Shown: positions 34,047 through 42,703, numbered from the stretch's first letter. The stretch is DNA of 64,000 bases from CAXRDE01 sp964229355 (GCA_964229355.1 CAXRDE010000025.1:608285-672284), one strand, 5' to 3'. A program made the numbers and translations. Notes: generated by a model not told the origin, from the letters alone.

Positions 34047-34933
34047 AGCTTACCCTTACTTACGCCCACCACTTTTTATCGCGGTCTCTGGCCCAAAGTC
34101 TCCTGGATTCAGGCCATGAGCTGCAACTTCTCACCCCGCCTGCCCTCATGCCCGAAAGCAGCTTCTGGTCGGTCCATATGCCCGTGATTCCCTGTGACTT
34201 TTCTTCTTCGGTGCTGTTGAAAAAACACCTTCACGCCCAGGATGTGGTACTGAACTTACACGGGGCTGCCTCTATGGACGAAGATCCCGTGAGTCAGAGC
34301 CTCAGCGTCTTTCACGGTGCTTTACAAAACGATGTGCGCGTGCTGCATTTTTCAAGCCACCAGGTGTATGGTACGCCCCTGTATGTGCCTTTAGACGAAC
34401 AGCACCCCCTGATGGGCAGCGACCCACGCACCCAGGCCAGTATCGCCACAGATATGCTGGCCAAGAGTTTTGCTCAGTCCTTTGATCTACCGGTAATTAC
34501 CGTGCGCCTGTTTCCGATTTTGGGGGATGAAGAACTGCTGCGCTTGCTTCAACACGTCACCCCGCAAGTGGGGCAGGAACGCCCCCCCCAGTATTTAGAC
34601 TTCTTACGGGAAGTGGACGCTCTGCAGGCGATCCATCAGCTTTTACACCATCCCCGTTATCAGGGGCAAGTGCTCAACCTGGCTTCAGGCAGCTTGATTT
34701 CCACCCACTTTCTGCAAAAAATTGCTGCCCCTTACCAGGCGGCCATTGCCAAACATGTGCATCAGTACGAGCAAGCGGCGGCCCATACCCTTTTGGACTA
34801 TAACGTGCTGCTCAAACGTTGGTACGGCAGGCAGGGAAACACCGACGCCCTGAGCCAATGGATTTCCTGGCAGGTTCAGCACACCACCCCTGAAGCCTTA
34901 AAAATTTGGTTGCGTTTGCACATGCAATCCTGA
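34043..34933 (+). CDS. Degenerate NAD-dependent epimerase/dehydratase-like (extended SDR) protein
   Basis: 296 aa. The order of elements is that of extended SDRs: an N-terminal beta-alpha unit, VVLNLHGAASMDEDP in the place of the usual HxAA, then LHFSSHQVYGTP (the SSxxVYG motif) and DEQHPLMG. Two key features are absent: the GxxGxxG cofactor loop (here YAHHFLSRSLA) and the YxxxK catalytic pair (here ASIATDMLAK). A normal sugar epimerase reaction is therefore unlikely; it may be a binding or regulatory relative. It is translationally coupled to aroE. Confidence 0.72.
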   Translation: MKLTLTYAHHFLSRSLAQSLLDSGHELQLLTPPALMPESSFWSVHMPVIPCDFSSSVLLKKHLHAQDVVLNLHGAASMDEDPVSQSLSVFHGALQNDVRVLHFSSHQVYGTPLYVPLDEQHPLMGSDPRTQASIATDMLAKSFAQSFDLPVITVRLFPILGDEELLRLLQHVTPQVGQERPPQYLDFLREVDALQAIHQLLHHPRYQGQVLNLASGSLISTHFLQKIAAPYQAAIAKHVHQYEQAAAHTLLDYNVLLKRWYGRQGNTDALSQWISWQVQHTTPEALKIWLRLHMQS

Positions 34934-35000
34934 TTGCCATCAAAAAAGTTTCTGTTCTGTGCAAATTTCGCCCAGATCCCTGATAAATACAGGATTTGAG

Positions 35001-35030
35001 TTGACAGCCTTTTATGACGCAATGTATAAA
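35001..35030 (+). promoter_or_regulatory. Sigma70-type promoter for the Fe-S oxidoreductase gene
   Basis: A consensus TTGACA (35001-35006) and TATAAA (35025-35030) are 18 bp apart. The predicted leader to ATG 35079 is about 40 nt. This is the best classical promoter in the window, fitting a highly expressed respiratory gene. Confidence 0.75.
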
Positions 35031-35078
35031 GAAGGCTGAGGGAATCCTTTTAACAATATTTAAGAACAAGTGAGAATT

Positions 35079-37241
35079 ATGGAACATTCAACTGGTATTT
35101 TCTTTACTCCCGTTGAAATCGGCCTCTTCACCCTGGTTATGTTGGGCTTAATTAGCGCCTCTGCCTATGGTGCCAGCATCAAGTACAAACTGGTACAGCT
35201 GGGTCAACCCGAAGCCCGTCACCCCAGCGAAGACGAGCTGCCCAAACGCCTGTGGACCACCGTTTATGACGTGTTTTACTGGTGTTTTCGTGGGGTGAGA
35301 CCGATTGTGGGAATTATGCACACCTTTGTATTTGTGGGCTTTTTGGCCTTTTTATTGGCCACCACCCATCACGTTTTACGGGCCTACACCAATAACGTCG
35401 AGTTTTCAATTTTATCTGCGGTATCGCCTTTTATTGACAAGAGCTACGCGCTGCTGGCAGACATCTTTTGTATCCTGGTGCTGATCGGCATCGGCTCACT
35501 GGCCTACCGCCGCTTCTCCATGAAGCCCAAAGGCCTGTATCCGCCGCCAGAAGCTCAGGGCGTTTTGGTCAATCAAGAATCCAGAGAAAATCCCTGGTTA
35601 GAATCCCTGATTACCATCCTGTTTATTAGCGCACTGATGATCACCTATTTAAGTACCGAAGGGACTGCAGTCGCCTGGGTACAGCAAGGTGCCGCCAATT
35701 TTGAATTTCAAATGTGGCGCCCCTTTTCTTCTATGTTCGGCTTTATGCTGCACGCGTTTCAACTGCCTGCAGGCGCGTTGGTGGGCATCTACCATGTGTC
35801 CTGGTGGCTGCACATTCTGTGCGTATTGGGCTTTGCAGCCTACATTCCGTTTTCAAAGCACTTGCACCTGGTGGCAGGTCCCATCAACCTGTACTTTAAG
35901 CGCCAGGCCTCTTACGCCAAAATCGACAAGAAAAAAGATCTGTTGGCCATGCTGGAAGACGAAGATGATGACGATGAAGAAGGCGATTTCAGCATGGGCG
36001 GTATTCAATACCTCCACGATTTGCCCTGGAAAAACATCTTAGACACCTTTGCCTGTATTGAGTGCGGACGCTGCGACGATGTGTGTCCCGCCAACGCCAC
36101 CGGCAAGGAACTGTCTCCCAAATGGATGATCGTCAACACCAAGCACCTGCTGTCTGACGAAAAAGACAAATTGCTGGCCGGTGAAAAATCCGAAACCCCA
36201 TTGGTGGGCCACGTGATGACCGAAGACGCCCTCTGGTCTTGTACCTCTTGCGGCGGCTGTATGGAAATGTGTCCCATGGGCATTGAACACATCCCCGACA
36301 TTATGGGGATGCGTCAGCATCTGCTCATGGAAGAAGAGTCCTTCCCTGCGGAATTCACCACCATGTTCAACAACCTCGAACGTCAGGGCAACCCCTGGGG
36401 TCAGGCCCAGTCAACTCGCGATGAGTGGGCCCGTGGCTTAGAGATCCAAACCCTGTCTGAGATTGAAAATATCAACGACTTAGACGTGATTTACTGGGTC
36501 GGTTGTGCCGGTTCTTATGACGACGAAGCCAAAAAGGTGTCTGTGTCCCTGTCCAAACTCATGAAAGCCGCCAACTTGAACTTTGCCATTCTCGGCAAAG
36601 AAGAAAAGTGCTGTGGTGACCCCGCTCGCCGCTGCGGTAACGAGTTCCTGGCCCAGTCCATGATCCAGGAAAACGTGGAAGTCATGAACGAGTATGGCGT
36701 GAAGCATGTGGTGACCGCGTGTCCGCACTGTTTACATACTCTCAAAAATGAATTCCCTGATTTTGGCGGACATTACGAGGTCAAGCACCATACCCAACTG
36801 ATCAATGAGTTGGTACTCAAAGGCCAACTCAAGGTCAACACCGAAACCGCCGAGTTGCTCACCACCTTCCATGATCCCTGCTATTTGGGCCGTCACAACG
36901 ACGTCTACAAAGAGCCCCGCCAGGCTTTAGAACAAGCGGGCATTGATCAGGTAGAAATGAAGCAAAACAAAGCGGCCAGCTTCTGCTGTGGTGCAGGCGG
37001 CGGTCAGATGTGGAAAGAAGAGAGTGGCACCACCCGTGTCAACGTCGAACGGACCCGTCAGGCCTTAGAAACCGGCGCAGAGCAAATTGCTGTGGGCTGT
37101 CCCTTCTGTAAAACCATGATGCAAGATGGCGTCAAAGATCACGGCAAAGCCGATACCGTCAAGGTACGCGACGTGGCCGAGATTATTGCGGATCGTCTTG
37201 AAGCTGATGCTGCAGCCACCACGGCAGCACAAAGTGTCTAA
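35079..37241 (+). CDS. Membrane-anchored Fe-S oxidoreductase (HdrD/GlpC-like, FadF type)
   Basis: 720 aa from ATG 35079 (GTG 35070 would add three residues). The N-terminal 270 residues hold about six membrane spans resembling the heme b subunit of nitrate reductase gamma/DsrM type. An acidic loop follows (EDEDDDDEEGD). Two 4Fe-4S clusters are near residues 326 (CIECGRCDDVCP) and 388 (CTSCGGCMEMCP). Two CCG domains follow (CCGDPARRCG with CPHC; CYLGRHN with CCGAGGG), which bind the non-cubane clusters of heterodisulfide reductases. Such proteins pass electrons from flavoproteins such as acyl-CoA dehydrogenase/ETF to quinone. No etfAB is in the window. It is monocistronic, with its own promoter and terminator. 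Confidence 0.88.
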   Translation: MEHSTGIFFTPVEIGLFTLVMLGLISASAYGASIKYKLVQLGQPEARHPSEDELPKRLWTTVYDVFYWCFRGVRPIVGIMHTFVFVGFLAFLLATTHHVLRAYTNNVEFSILSAVSPFIDKSYALLADIFCILVLIGIGSLAYRRFSMKPKGLYPPPEAQGVLVNQESRENPWLESLITILFISALMITYLSTEGTAVAWVQQGAANFEFQMWRPFSSMFGFMLHAFQLPAGALVGIYHVSWWLHILCVLGFAAYIPFSKHLHLVAGPINLYFKRQASYAKIDKKKDLLAMLEDEDDDDEEGDFSMGGIQYLHDLPWKNILDTFACIECGRCDDVCPANATGKELSPKWMIVNTKHLLSDEKDKLLAGEKSETPLVGHVMTEDALWSCTSCGGCMEMCPMGIEHIPDIMGMRQHLLMEEESFPAEFTTMFNNLERQGNPWGQAQSTRDEWARGLEIQTLSEIENINDLDVIYWVGCAGSYDDEAKKVSVSLSKLMKAANLNFAILGKEEKCCGDPARRCGNEFLAQSMIQENVEVMNEYGVKHVVTACPHCLHTLKNEFPDFGGHYEVKHHTQLINELVLKGQLKVNTETAELLTTFHDPCYLGRHNDVYKEPRQALEQAGIDQVEMKQNKAASFCCGAGGGQMWKEESGTTRVNVERTRQALETGAEQIAVGCPFCKTMMQDGVKDHGKADTVKVRDVAEIIADRLEADAAATTAAQSV

Positions 37242-37260
37242 GACAATTGAATGATGAGAA

Positions 37261-37289
37261 AAGCCCGGTCGAAACGACCGGGCTTTTTT
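37261..37289 (+). terminator. Rho-independent terminator after the Fe-S oxidoreductase gene
   Basis: Perfect 11-bp stem AAGCCCGGTCG / CGACCGGGCTT with an AAA loop, followed by a T run (37284-37289). It lies 20 bp after the TAA. Confidence 0.95.
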
Positions 37290-37322
37290 CTTGGGTAGGT
37301 TTTTAAAACATTGGGGGGATTA

Positions 37323-37850
37323 CTAATTTACGGAGACACCCACAGCTTCACTGGCATGGGCACGGGGAAAGCCGCCACCGGGCACATGGGGTGGCATAAT
37401 GGGGCGAGGGAAGTTGCCGCCGGGCAGTCCAGGCTGGTGAGGATAGCCAGGATAGGGTTGTTGCGGAAAAGGCTTGGGAATCGTGTGACGAGAAACGATC
37501 TCTCGGCGTACAGGAAACTGATTTTCAAAGTCGCGTAATTCACCTTTGCGGTTCCAGAACGGGCCTTCGTTTTTGAGTTTGCCATCGCCATTTTTGTCAA
37601 AGGTGGCCAGCACCGCTTTGATTTCGTCGAGGGTCACTTTCATATCGCCATTGACATCGGCGGCCTTAAACAGACCGTCTTGAGAGACCCGGCTGACAAT
37701 CACCTCGTCAAAATAAGGGGAAGACGAAAAGGTTTCGCGCTCTAAATAGCTGGACTCGTCGCGGGCACCGCGGCGCAGTTGAATGGCGCCATCGCGGTTG
37801 GCATCGTACTGAGAAATGATTTGCTGTGCAATTCTATTAATGCTTGTCAT
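37323..37850 (-). CDS. EF-hand (calcium-binding) protein with a Pro/Gly-rich tail
   Basis: 175 aa from ATG 37850 (GGGGA ribosome site 5 nt upstream); an upstream in-frame ATG at 37862 would add four residues. Three EF-hand-like loops are visible: DANRDGAIQLRR near residue 16 (position 12 lacks Glu), DVNGDMKVTLDE (complete) and DKNGDGKLKNEG (last position Gly). The C-terminal third is low-complexity Pro/Gly (PQQPYPGYPHQPG). There is no signal peptide, so it may be a cytoplasmic calcium sensor or buffer. It has a sigma70 promoter overlapped by a palindrome (see 37876-37917). Confidence 0.85.
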   Translation of the reverse strand: MTSINRIAQQIISQYDANRDGAIQLRRGARDESSYLERETFSSSPYFDEVIVSRVSQDGLFKAADVNGDMKVTLDEIKAVLATFDKNGDGKLKNEGPFWNRKGELRDFENQFPVRREIVSRHTIPKPFPQQPYPGYPHQPGLPGGNFPRPIMPPHVPGGGFPRAHASEAVGVSVN

Positions 37851-37875
37851 AAAAATCCCCATAAATCCTGAAAAA

Positions 37876-37895
37876 TTAATCTATTCTTAGATTAA
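37876..37895. promoter_or_regulatory. Palindromic operator overlapping the -10 box of the EF-hand gene
   Basis: TTAATCTA and TAGATTAA are perfect 8-bp inverted arms separated by TTCT. The palindrome covers the -10 hexamer (37889-37894) and the expected start of the EF-hand gene, the usual place for a repressor site. Confidence 0.6.
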
Positions 37896-37917
37896 CGGAA
37901 GATTTTCAAAAAGTCAA
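37889..37917 (-). promoter_or_regulatory. Sigma70-type promoter for the EF-hand gene
   Basis: On the minus strand TTGACT (37917-37912) and TAATCT (37894-37889) are 17 bp apart. The start codon is about 40 bp downstream. Confidence 0.6.
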
Positions 37918-37918
37918 G

Positions 37919-37937
37919 ATTAGATTTCGATTAGATT
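37919..37937. repeat. Two direct repeats related to the operator half-site
   Basis: ATTAGATT occurs at 37919-37926 and 37930-37937, 11 bp apart (one helical turn). TTAGATT is shared with the palindrome arm at 37876-37895, so both may bind the same regulator upstream of the -35. Confidence 0.5.
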
Positions 37938-37960
37938 AAGAAAAAGTTATAGCGAAAGCT

Positions 37961-38347
37961 TCAGTCCGCTTCTGCCAAACGCTTCGCCACACTGAGCAGC
38001 TGGGCCGCTGGATTCACATACCCTTGAAATGTGTAGTGCTCTAAATCAAAAAAGACCGCAGGCCGCTCCACAATGGGCTCAAAGTTTTGACAGCGTCGTA
38101 AAAAAGCGTCTTCCTGAGCCAGAATTTCTGCATTGAGCTGAAAGAGACAGGCCTGTCCGGGGGCCGGTGTTAAACCCAGGTGCTCTTGAGCTTCTACACC
38201 AAAAGGAAGACGCCAATACAGGGCCGTGGGTCCTGCCTCGGTCACTAAAAGCATTTCAAACCCGGTAACCTCAAGAGACACTCCCCGATAAATCAGCGTG
38301 AGCTTGCCGGTAAAATCACAGTTTAAAACCCGTTGGGTGTTCGACAT
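37961..38347 (-). CDS. Small protein of unknown function
   Basis: 128 aa, no signal peptide or membrane span. The N-terminal half looks strand-rich (CDFTGKLTLIYRGVSLEVTGFEMLLV), the C-terminal half helical. No family is recognised. It starts 5 bp after the stop of the 882-aa gene on the same strand, so the two are probably one transcript, continuing from the 106-aa TPR-like gene. Confidence 0.7.
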   Translation of the reverse strand: MSNTQRVLNCDFTGKLTLIYRGVSLEVTGFEMLLVTEAGPTALYWRLPFGVEAQEHLGLTPAPGQACLFQLNAEILAQEDAFLRRCQNFEPIVERPAVFFDLEHYTFQGYVNPAAQLLSVAKRLAEAD

Positions 38348-38352
38348 AAGAC

Positions 38353-41001
38353 CTACCGACTCACCGGTATTTCAATGCCCAGGCGACGGCGTCCGGCCAT
38401 ATGAAAGCGACCTTCTAAACCAGCCACCACGCCGGGGGCTGACTGCGCCATGCCCCCTACAGTACGCTCATAATCATAACCGGCAATGGGGTAAGCCCGG
38501 CCATTTTCGATTTGTATGCCCACAATGATCTGCTGGCTTGATCCCCCCGTAGAGCGATACAGTTCACCCCCACGCTGTGCTGCGTCCAGGGCCTGCCCGA
38601 TTTGATGGGTGTCCATAATAACGCCATACTGACGTAAACCAGCACTGATTTCACCGGCCAGAACACCACTGAGCTGTTCTCCCTGTGCCACACGCCGCAG
38701 TACCGCAGGACTCATTCCCACCTCTACATACGTCATATCTGAGCGATCTCCCACAGATACGCGGGGATCATCACTGTGGGTTACAACACTTGAGCGTTGC
38801 CCCACAGTCGCCGTAAAGCCACCTGCACCCACTTGAATCTGGGCGTCGGTGTCACGGGCTTCTACCCGCAAACGGCGTTCTCGGTTATCGATTTCACCAT
38901 CGCGATTGGCATCCACTCCCCAATATTGACTGGTCTCATCACTGCTGCGTGCACCTGCTGAAACATTGGGACCGTCAGCAGTTCCCACACGCCCATTGCC
39001 ATACACACTATTGCCTGTGCCCGTAAAACGGCGATCGCCCATAAAATCACTAAAGGCAGCCGTGGCCTGGCGAATATCTCCTACGTCACCCCGGGTATAA
39101 GCCGTCGCTACATCACTTAAGCGCATCACAAACTCCGCAGCTTCTTCCTCGTCACGCATATGGATCCCTTCACGTAGCGTGGCATCAATCCCGGCTTTAA
39201 ACGCCATAAAGCCCACATCAGCGCGCAACTCTGCCGACACGGTCATTTCAGCCCGTAAGGTAAAGGATGATCCCTGGCCCCAGGCCTTTTCTGCAGCCAG
39301 ATTCAATCCCAGTCCCCCCGTCAGACTCAGGGCTGGTGTGCCCACTCCCAGGCGGGCCGTTGCGCCCAGCTCTACAATACCGGAGTCTTGCATAGACATG
39401 ACATTTTCTAAAAAGCCCTTCAGTTCTTCACGGTAAGGCGTGCCTGCCAGACGGCGATCAATATCTGCAAGGCGTCGCTGTTCTTCGGCAATTTCAGCCT
39501 CAGTTTCTCGATAATTCGTTTCGGTGGTTTGCAAATTGTTATCAAAGGCTCCCGCTTCCGCATCAAAACGGCGTCCCTGAGCCTCTACGTCAGCAATACC
39601 TCCCTGTACACTCCGTTGAGCCGCCTGACGATCTGCACGCTCTGCAGGAGGTAAGCCTCCCGCAAGGGGAATACGGACGTTCTGGCGAGCGCTGTTCAGT
39701 TCATCTCCTGCGGCAGCTCGGTCACGGCCCGCCTGGTCGCGCTGGGTACGGGCTTGATCAAGCAAGGTGCGACTGCGCTCCATATCCCGTTGCGACAGGG
39801 CAATCCCCCCATCTACCAAACTGGCATTTGCGGTACTTAATCCCTGATCTGCCTGCCCCTGTAAATTACGGGCGCGCGCCAAATCACCTTCAGCCTGAAA
39901 ACTGGCTTCCAGACTTGAGAAAACAGACCGGCTGACCACCAACTCACGGCCTGACTCCGTAGACAACATGCGTCGAACACGCCCGCTAATCTGTTCACGG
40001 CTCAGGGGGGGATTCGCGGTCTGAATGTCTCCAGACAATTGCGAATATTGACGACGGCGAGCCTCTGAGTCTGCCAAATCATTGCGCAGAGACTGGGTGT
40101 AGCCCATGGGATTTAGGGTCTCATTTTCACGGGTTCGGCGAAACTGGTGGCGATCGGTGCGCATACGGATAAAGCGGCTGTAATTGTCAAAGCGGCTGGT
40201 TTCAGTATATCCACCCCGGTCCAAAGCTCGCATCATGCCCGTGGTTCCCGCGTCGGGGTTATCGATAAAGGTACGCAGATCTTCAAGATCGCGATTGGCC
40301 AGGGCCAAATTCTGCGTGCTGCTTTGTGAAAAACCTTCGGGCATAAAGGCCTCCGCATCGGCGACAGCAGCAGCATAGGCCGTCTGGGCAGCTTCTTGCT
40401 CAGTCATGCGGGCGCGCGCCTGTGTCAAATTGGGCGCATCCAGCGTTGCCCGGCGGGCCTGGTCCAGCTGATCAAAGCCATTAACCAGAGCCAAAGTCGA
40501 CTCAATTTGCGCTAACTCCTGAGCGCCTTCAGGGGTCGGCGCAGCCCGTAAAAAGTCAGCCCGTGTTTGTAGTGTGGTGCGCATTTCATCTAAGGCTTGC
40601 TGCTGAGCAGGGGCGCGCCGGGGCAATTGAAACTGTTCAGCTTGCTGAGCCAGGGTTTGCCCCATACGGCCAAAGTCTTCAGGACCCAGGGCTGCGGGTT
40701 CAGCAGGCAATTCACCCGCACGAAAACTTTCAAGTTCCGCAGGGCTAACCCCTTGATCTGCAGCCGCGGCCCGGGTACGATCCACCGCAGCAGACACTTC
40801 AGGATCTGCAACAGGCTCCGGGGGTTGCTGTAGTTCTGTTCTGACCGTACTTTGATCTTCTCCCACAGGGGAAGAAGGAGCTTCAGGGGCTTCCGGTCCG
40901 GGGGCAACAGGCGGTTCTGATACCGGTGGCGTCGCGGGCGTGACGCGAGAAGGAATAGGCTGTAGGGGACTGCTGCCTGGGGTACGAGAGATACCGCTCA
41001 T
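38353..41001 (-). CDS. Large coiled-coil protein with one EF-hand and a strand-rich C-terminus
   Basis: 882 aa; family not recognised and no signal peptide. Residues 1-65 are Pro/Ala/Glu-rich and probably disordered. Residues about 90-530 are Ala/Arg/Gln/Glu-rich helices with coiled-coil character. From about 540 the chain becomes Gly-rich and strand-like (GVGTPALSLTGGLGLNLAAEK, then alternating AEMTVSAELRADVGFMAFKAG). A canonical EF-hand loop DANRDGEIDNRE (all ligand positions filled) lies near residue 700. The neighbouring EF-hand gene suggests a shared calcium theme. Its layout, disordered head plus very long helix, resembles the 860-aa protein only in style, not in sequence. Confidence 0.75.
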   Translation of the reverse strand: MSGISRTPGSSPLQPIPSRVTPATPPVSEPPVAPGPEAPEAPSSPVGEDQSTVRTELQQPPEPVADPEVSAAVDRTRAAAADQGVSPAELESFRAGELPAEPAALGPEDFGRMGQTLAQQAEQFQLPRRAPAQQQALDEMRTTLQTRADFLRAAPTPEGAQELAQIESTLALVNGFDQLDQARRATLDAPNLTQARARMTEQEAAQTAYAAAVADAEAFMPEGFSQSSTQNLALANRDLEDLRTFIDNPDAGTTGMMRALDRGGYTETSRFDNYSRFIRMRTDRHQFRRTRENETLNPMGYTQSLRNDLADSEARRRQYSQLSGDIQTANPPLSREQISGRVRRMLSTESGRELVVSRSVFSSLEASFQAEGDLARARNLQGQADQGLSTANASLVDGGIALSQRDMERSRTLLDQARTQRDQAGRDRAAAGDELNSARQNVRIPLAGGLPPAERADRQAAQRSVQGGIADVEAQGRRFDAEAGAFDNNLQTTETNYRETEAEIAEEQRRLADIDRRLAGTPYREELKGFLENVMSMQDSGIVELGATARLGVGTPALSLTGGLGLNLAAEKAWGQGSSFTLRAEMTVSAELRADVGFMAFKAGIDATLREGIHMRDEEEAAEFVMRLSDVATAYTRGDVGDIRQATAAFSDFMGDRRFTGTGNSVYGNGRVGTADGPNVSAGARSSDETSQYWGVDANRDGEIDNRERRLRVEARDTDAQIQVGAGGFTATVGQRSSVVTHSDDPRVSVGDRSDMTYVEVGMSPAVLRRVAQGEQLSGVLAGEISAGLRQYGVIMDTHQIGQALDAAQRGGELYRSTGGSSQQIIVGIQIENGRAYPIAGYDYERTVGGMAQSAPGVVAGLEGRFHMAGRRRLGIEIPVSR

Positions 41002-41008
41002 AAATAAC

Positions 41009-41329
41009 TTATCCTTTGTGATGTACTGTGCCCTCTGTAAGCGCCTTGATTTGGCGGTAGAGGGCCTGGGTAGGCTGGTGAAAGGGTTCTATTTTCATGG
41101 CTTGCTTCAGAAAAAGCAGCGCCTCTGTGTACAATTGACCCCGGTAGGCAAAATAGGCGAGAGCCACATAGGGTTCTACAGAAGTATCGGGACATGCTGC
41201 GATGGCCTGTGTATACAGATCAATGAGCTCCTGAGACTGTTGAGGATAGGGGGGGCGTTGCAAAAGCATTTCTGCTTCATCCAGAAAACCCTGCATCGTA
41301 TAATGTTCTATCGCTCCGCTAAAGCTCAT
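41009..41329 (-). CDS. Small TPR-like protein
   Basis: 106 aa, almost entirely helical. QELIDLYTQAIAACPDTSVEPYVALAYFAYRGQLYTEALLFLKQAM is one to two TPR-like units. It lies 7 bp upstream of the 882-aa gene on the same strand and probably shares its transcript, perhaps as a small chaperone or adaptor for it. Confidence 0.72.
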   Translation of the reverse strand: MSFSGAIEHYTMQGFLDEAEMLLQRPPYPQQSQELIDLYTQAIAACPDTSVEPYVALAYFAYRGQLYTEALLFLKQAMKIEPFHQPTQALYRQIKALTEGTVHHKG

Positions 41330-41416
41330 GGGTACCTCATTTGCATTTCATCTTTTTAATTATACCCAATCGCTTCATATTTAAACCCATCTGCATTCTA
41401 ATGCTGCCAAAACCGC

Positions 41417-41422
41417 TATAAT
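41417..41422 (+). promoter_or_regulatory. -10 box for the Thg1-like gene
   Basis: Consensus TATAAT, 24 bp before ATG 41446. No -35 hexamer of quality is seen at 16-18 bp. Confidence 0.45.
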
Positions 41423-41445
41423 TAAAGGCAGAAACCCGAAGAAAC

Positions 41446-42240
41446 ATGCAGAAAGTCCCGCTTATGTCAGAAAGCTTCTCCCGGCGCATGCGCGCCTATG
41501 AAAAGACATTTCTCTCTCAAGCCCGCACAGATCAGCCCTGTATTTTACGCCTTGATGGTCGGGCCTTTCATCGCTTTACGCAAGGGCTACCCGACCCCTT
41601 TGATGCGCGTCTGGCCCAGCTCATGCAAGCCACCACCGCCTACCTGGTCGAAATCACCCACGCCGTATGTGGTTATACCCAATCCGACGAAATCTCACTG
41701 GTGCTCTGGGCACGTAAACCCGGTGAACAGCTCTACTTTGGCGGGAAAATTCATAAATTAATTTCAGTGACCGCTGCCGAGGCCACCCTGTATTTTCATC
41801 AGGCCAAACAAACGCTGGATTTACCGGAAAAGCAACTACACTACCCCGTCCACTTTGACTGCCGTTTTTTACAGGTGCCCACCGCCACAGAAGCTGTCAA
41901 TTACCTGCGCTGGCGAGAACAAGAGGCGCAACGCAACAGCGTCGCTCAACTGGCTCGGCAGCACTTTGATCGCAAAAGCCTTTTGCACAAAAACACAGCA
42001 GAACTCAAAAACCTGCTGCGTCAGCACCGCACCCCCTGGGAGACGCTTTCTGAGCATGCCCAACGGGGCACATTTTTTCAAACCCAGATTACGGAAGTGT
42101 CCTTTGAGCCCACCCAAACATCCCTGCCACCTAAACACCACGGACACACCCAGAAAAGTTACTTTCGCAGACAGGTACAAGCCCTTGATATTAAAGACTT
42201 GCAGCATTTAGAGGACCCCGAATCTTTCTTTTTTAGCTGA
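41446..42240 (+). CDS. Thg1-like protein (tRNA 3'-5' nucleotidyltransferase family)
   Basis: 264 aa (an ATG at 41464 would shorten it by six). The palm-domain signature of Thg1 is clear: RLDGRAFHRFT with metal ligand D37, PFDARLAQLM, and GYTQSDEISLVL with D81/E82. These enzymes add nucleotides to the 5' end of tRNA in the 3'-5' direction. In eukaryotes Thg1 adds G-1 to tRNA-His; bacterial and archaeal Thg1-like proteins repair truncated tRNA 5' ends. The anticodon-recognising HINNLYN motif of eukaryotic Thg1 is not seen, although the stretch HFDCRFLQVP...EAVNYLRWRE is present. A repair-type TLP is the better call. Such genes are scattered among bacteria. No RNA gene adjoins it. Confidence 0.88.
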   Translation: MQKVPLMSESFSRRMRAYEKTFLSQARTDQPCILRLDGRAFHRFTQGLPDPFDARLAQLMQATTAYLVEITHAVCGYTQSDEISLVLWARKPGEQLYFGGKIHKLISVTAAEATLYFHQAKQTLDLPEKQLHYPVHFDCRFLQVPTATEAVNYLRWREQEAQRNSVAQLARQHFDRKSLLHKNTAELKNLLRQHRTPWETLSEHAQRGTFFQTQITEVSFEPTQTSLPPKHHGHTQKSYFRRQVQALDIKDLQHLEDPESFFFS

Positions 42241-42295
42241 GTGAAAACTTTAGTGTTAAGCTAAAAGGAGCAAAAATAAAGCTGAGGTCACATGA

Positions 42296-42703
42296 ATGTT
42301 AAAGAAACGCTGCCTGTTAATGGTCTTAATGGGTGCACTATCCCTTAATGTGGGCTGTGCTTATAGCAGCCAAAATTCGCCCCCCATTTCAGAGTCCAAC
42401 GACAGACAAGGCACTATCGAAGGACAAGTATGGAATGGCACTGACTCGGACGGAGACTTCTATGAATTTTATTTTCTCAAAGGGGGGAAACTGCGTTATT
42501 TATCCAAACTCCCCAGCCAAGAAGTGGGCACCCTGTACGAAGACGAAGGTGACGTCTGGGCACAAAATGGCAATACCGTGATCATCACCATTAACAATTA
42601 TTCCACCTACGAGGGCCTCAAAGAAGGAGATCGCATCACCGGCGACGCCTGGAATGTGGCGGGCCGGCGATGGACCTGGGATATCAAACGGAAAACCAAT
42701 TAG
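42296..42703 (+). CDS. Small secreted protein, possible lipoprotein
   Basis: 135 aa. The N-terminus (MLKKRCLLMVLMGALSLNVGC) is a signal peptide ending in a Cys; the lipobox is imperfect (N-V-G-C), so lipidation is uncertain. The mature part is Asp/Gly/Trp-rich and probably a small beta fold (EGQVWNGTDSDGDFYEFYFL ... NTVIITINNYSTYEGL ... DAWNVAGRRWTWDI). That repeating Trp-containing pattern recalls small lipocalin-like or META-like beta barrels, but no family is assigned. GAGG upstream is the ribosome site. It converges with sppA, and the stop codons overlap. Confidence 0.75.
   Translation: MLKKRCLLMVLMGALSLNVGCAYSSQNSPPISESNDRQGTIEGQVWNGTDSDGDFYEFYFLKGGKLRYLSKLPSQEVGTLYEDEGDVWAQNGNTVIITINNYSTYEGLKEGDRITGDAWNVAGRRWTWDIKRKTN

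Noticed and set aside
37242..37322. Riboswitch between the Fe-S oxidoreductase and EF-hand genes
   Set aside because: The only structure is the intrinsic terminator; nothing else is long enough to fold as a sensor.
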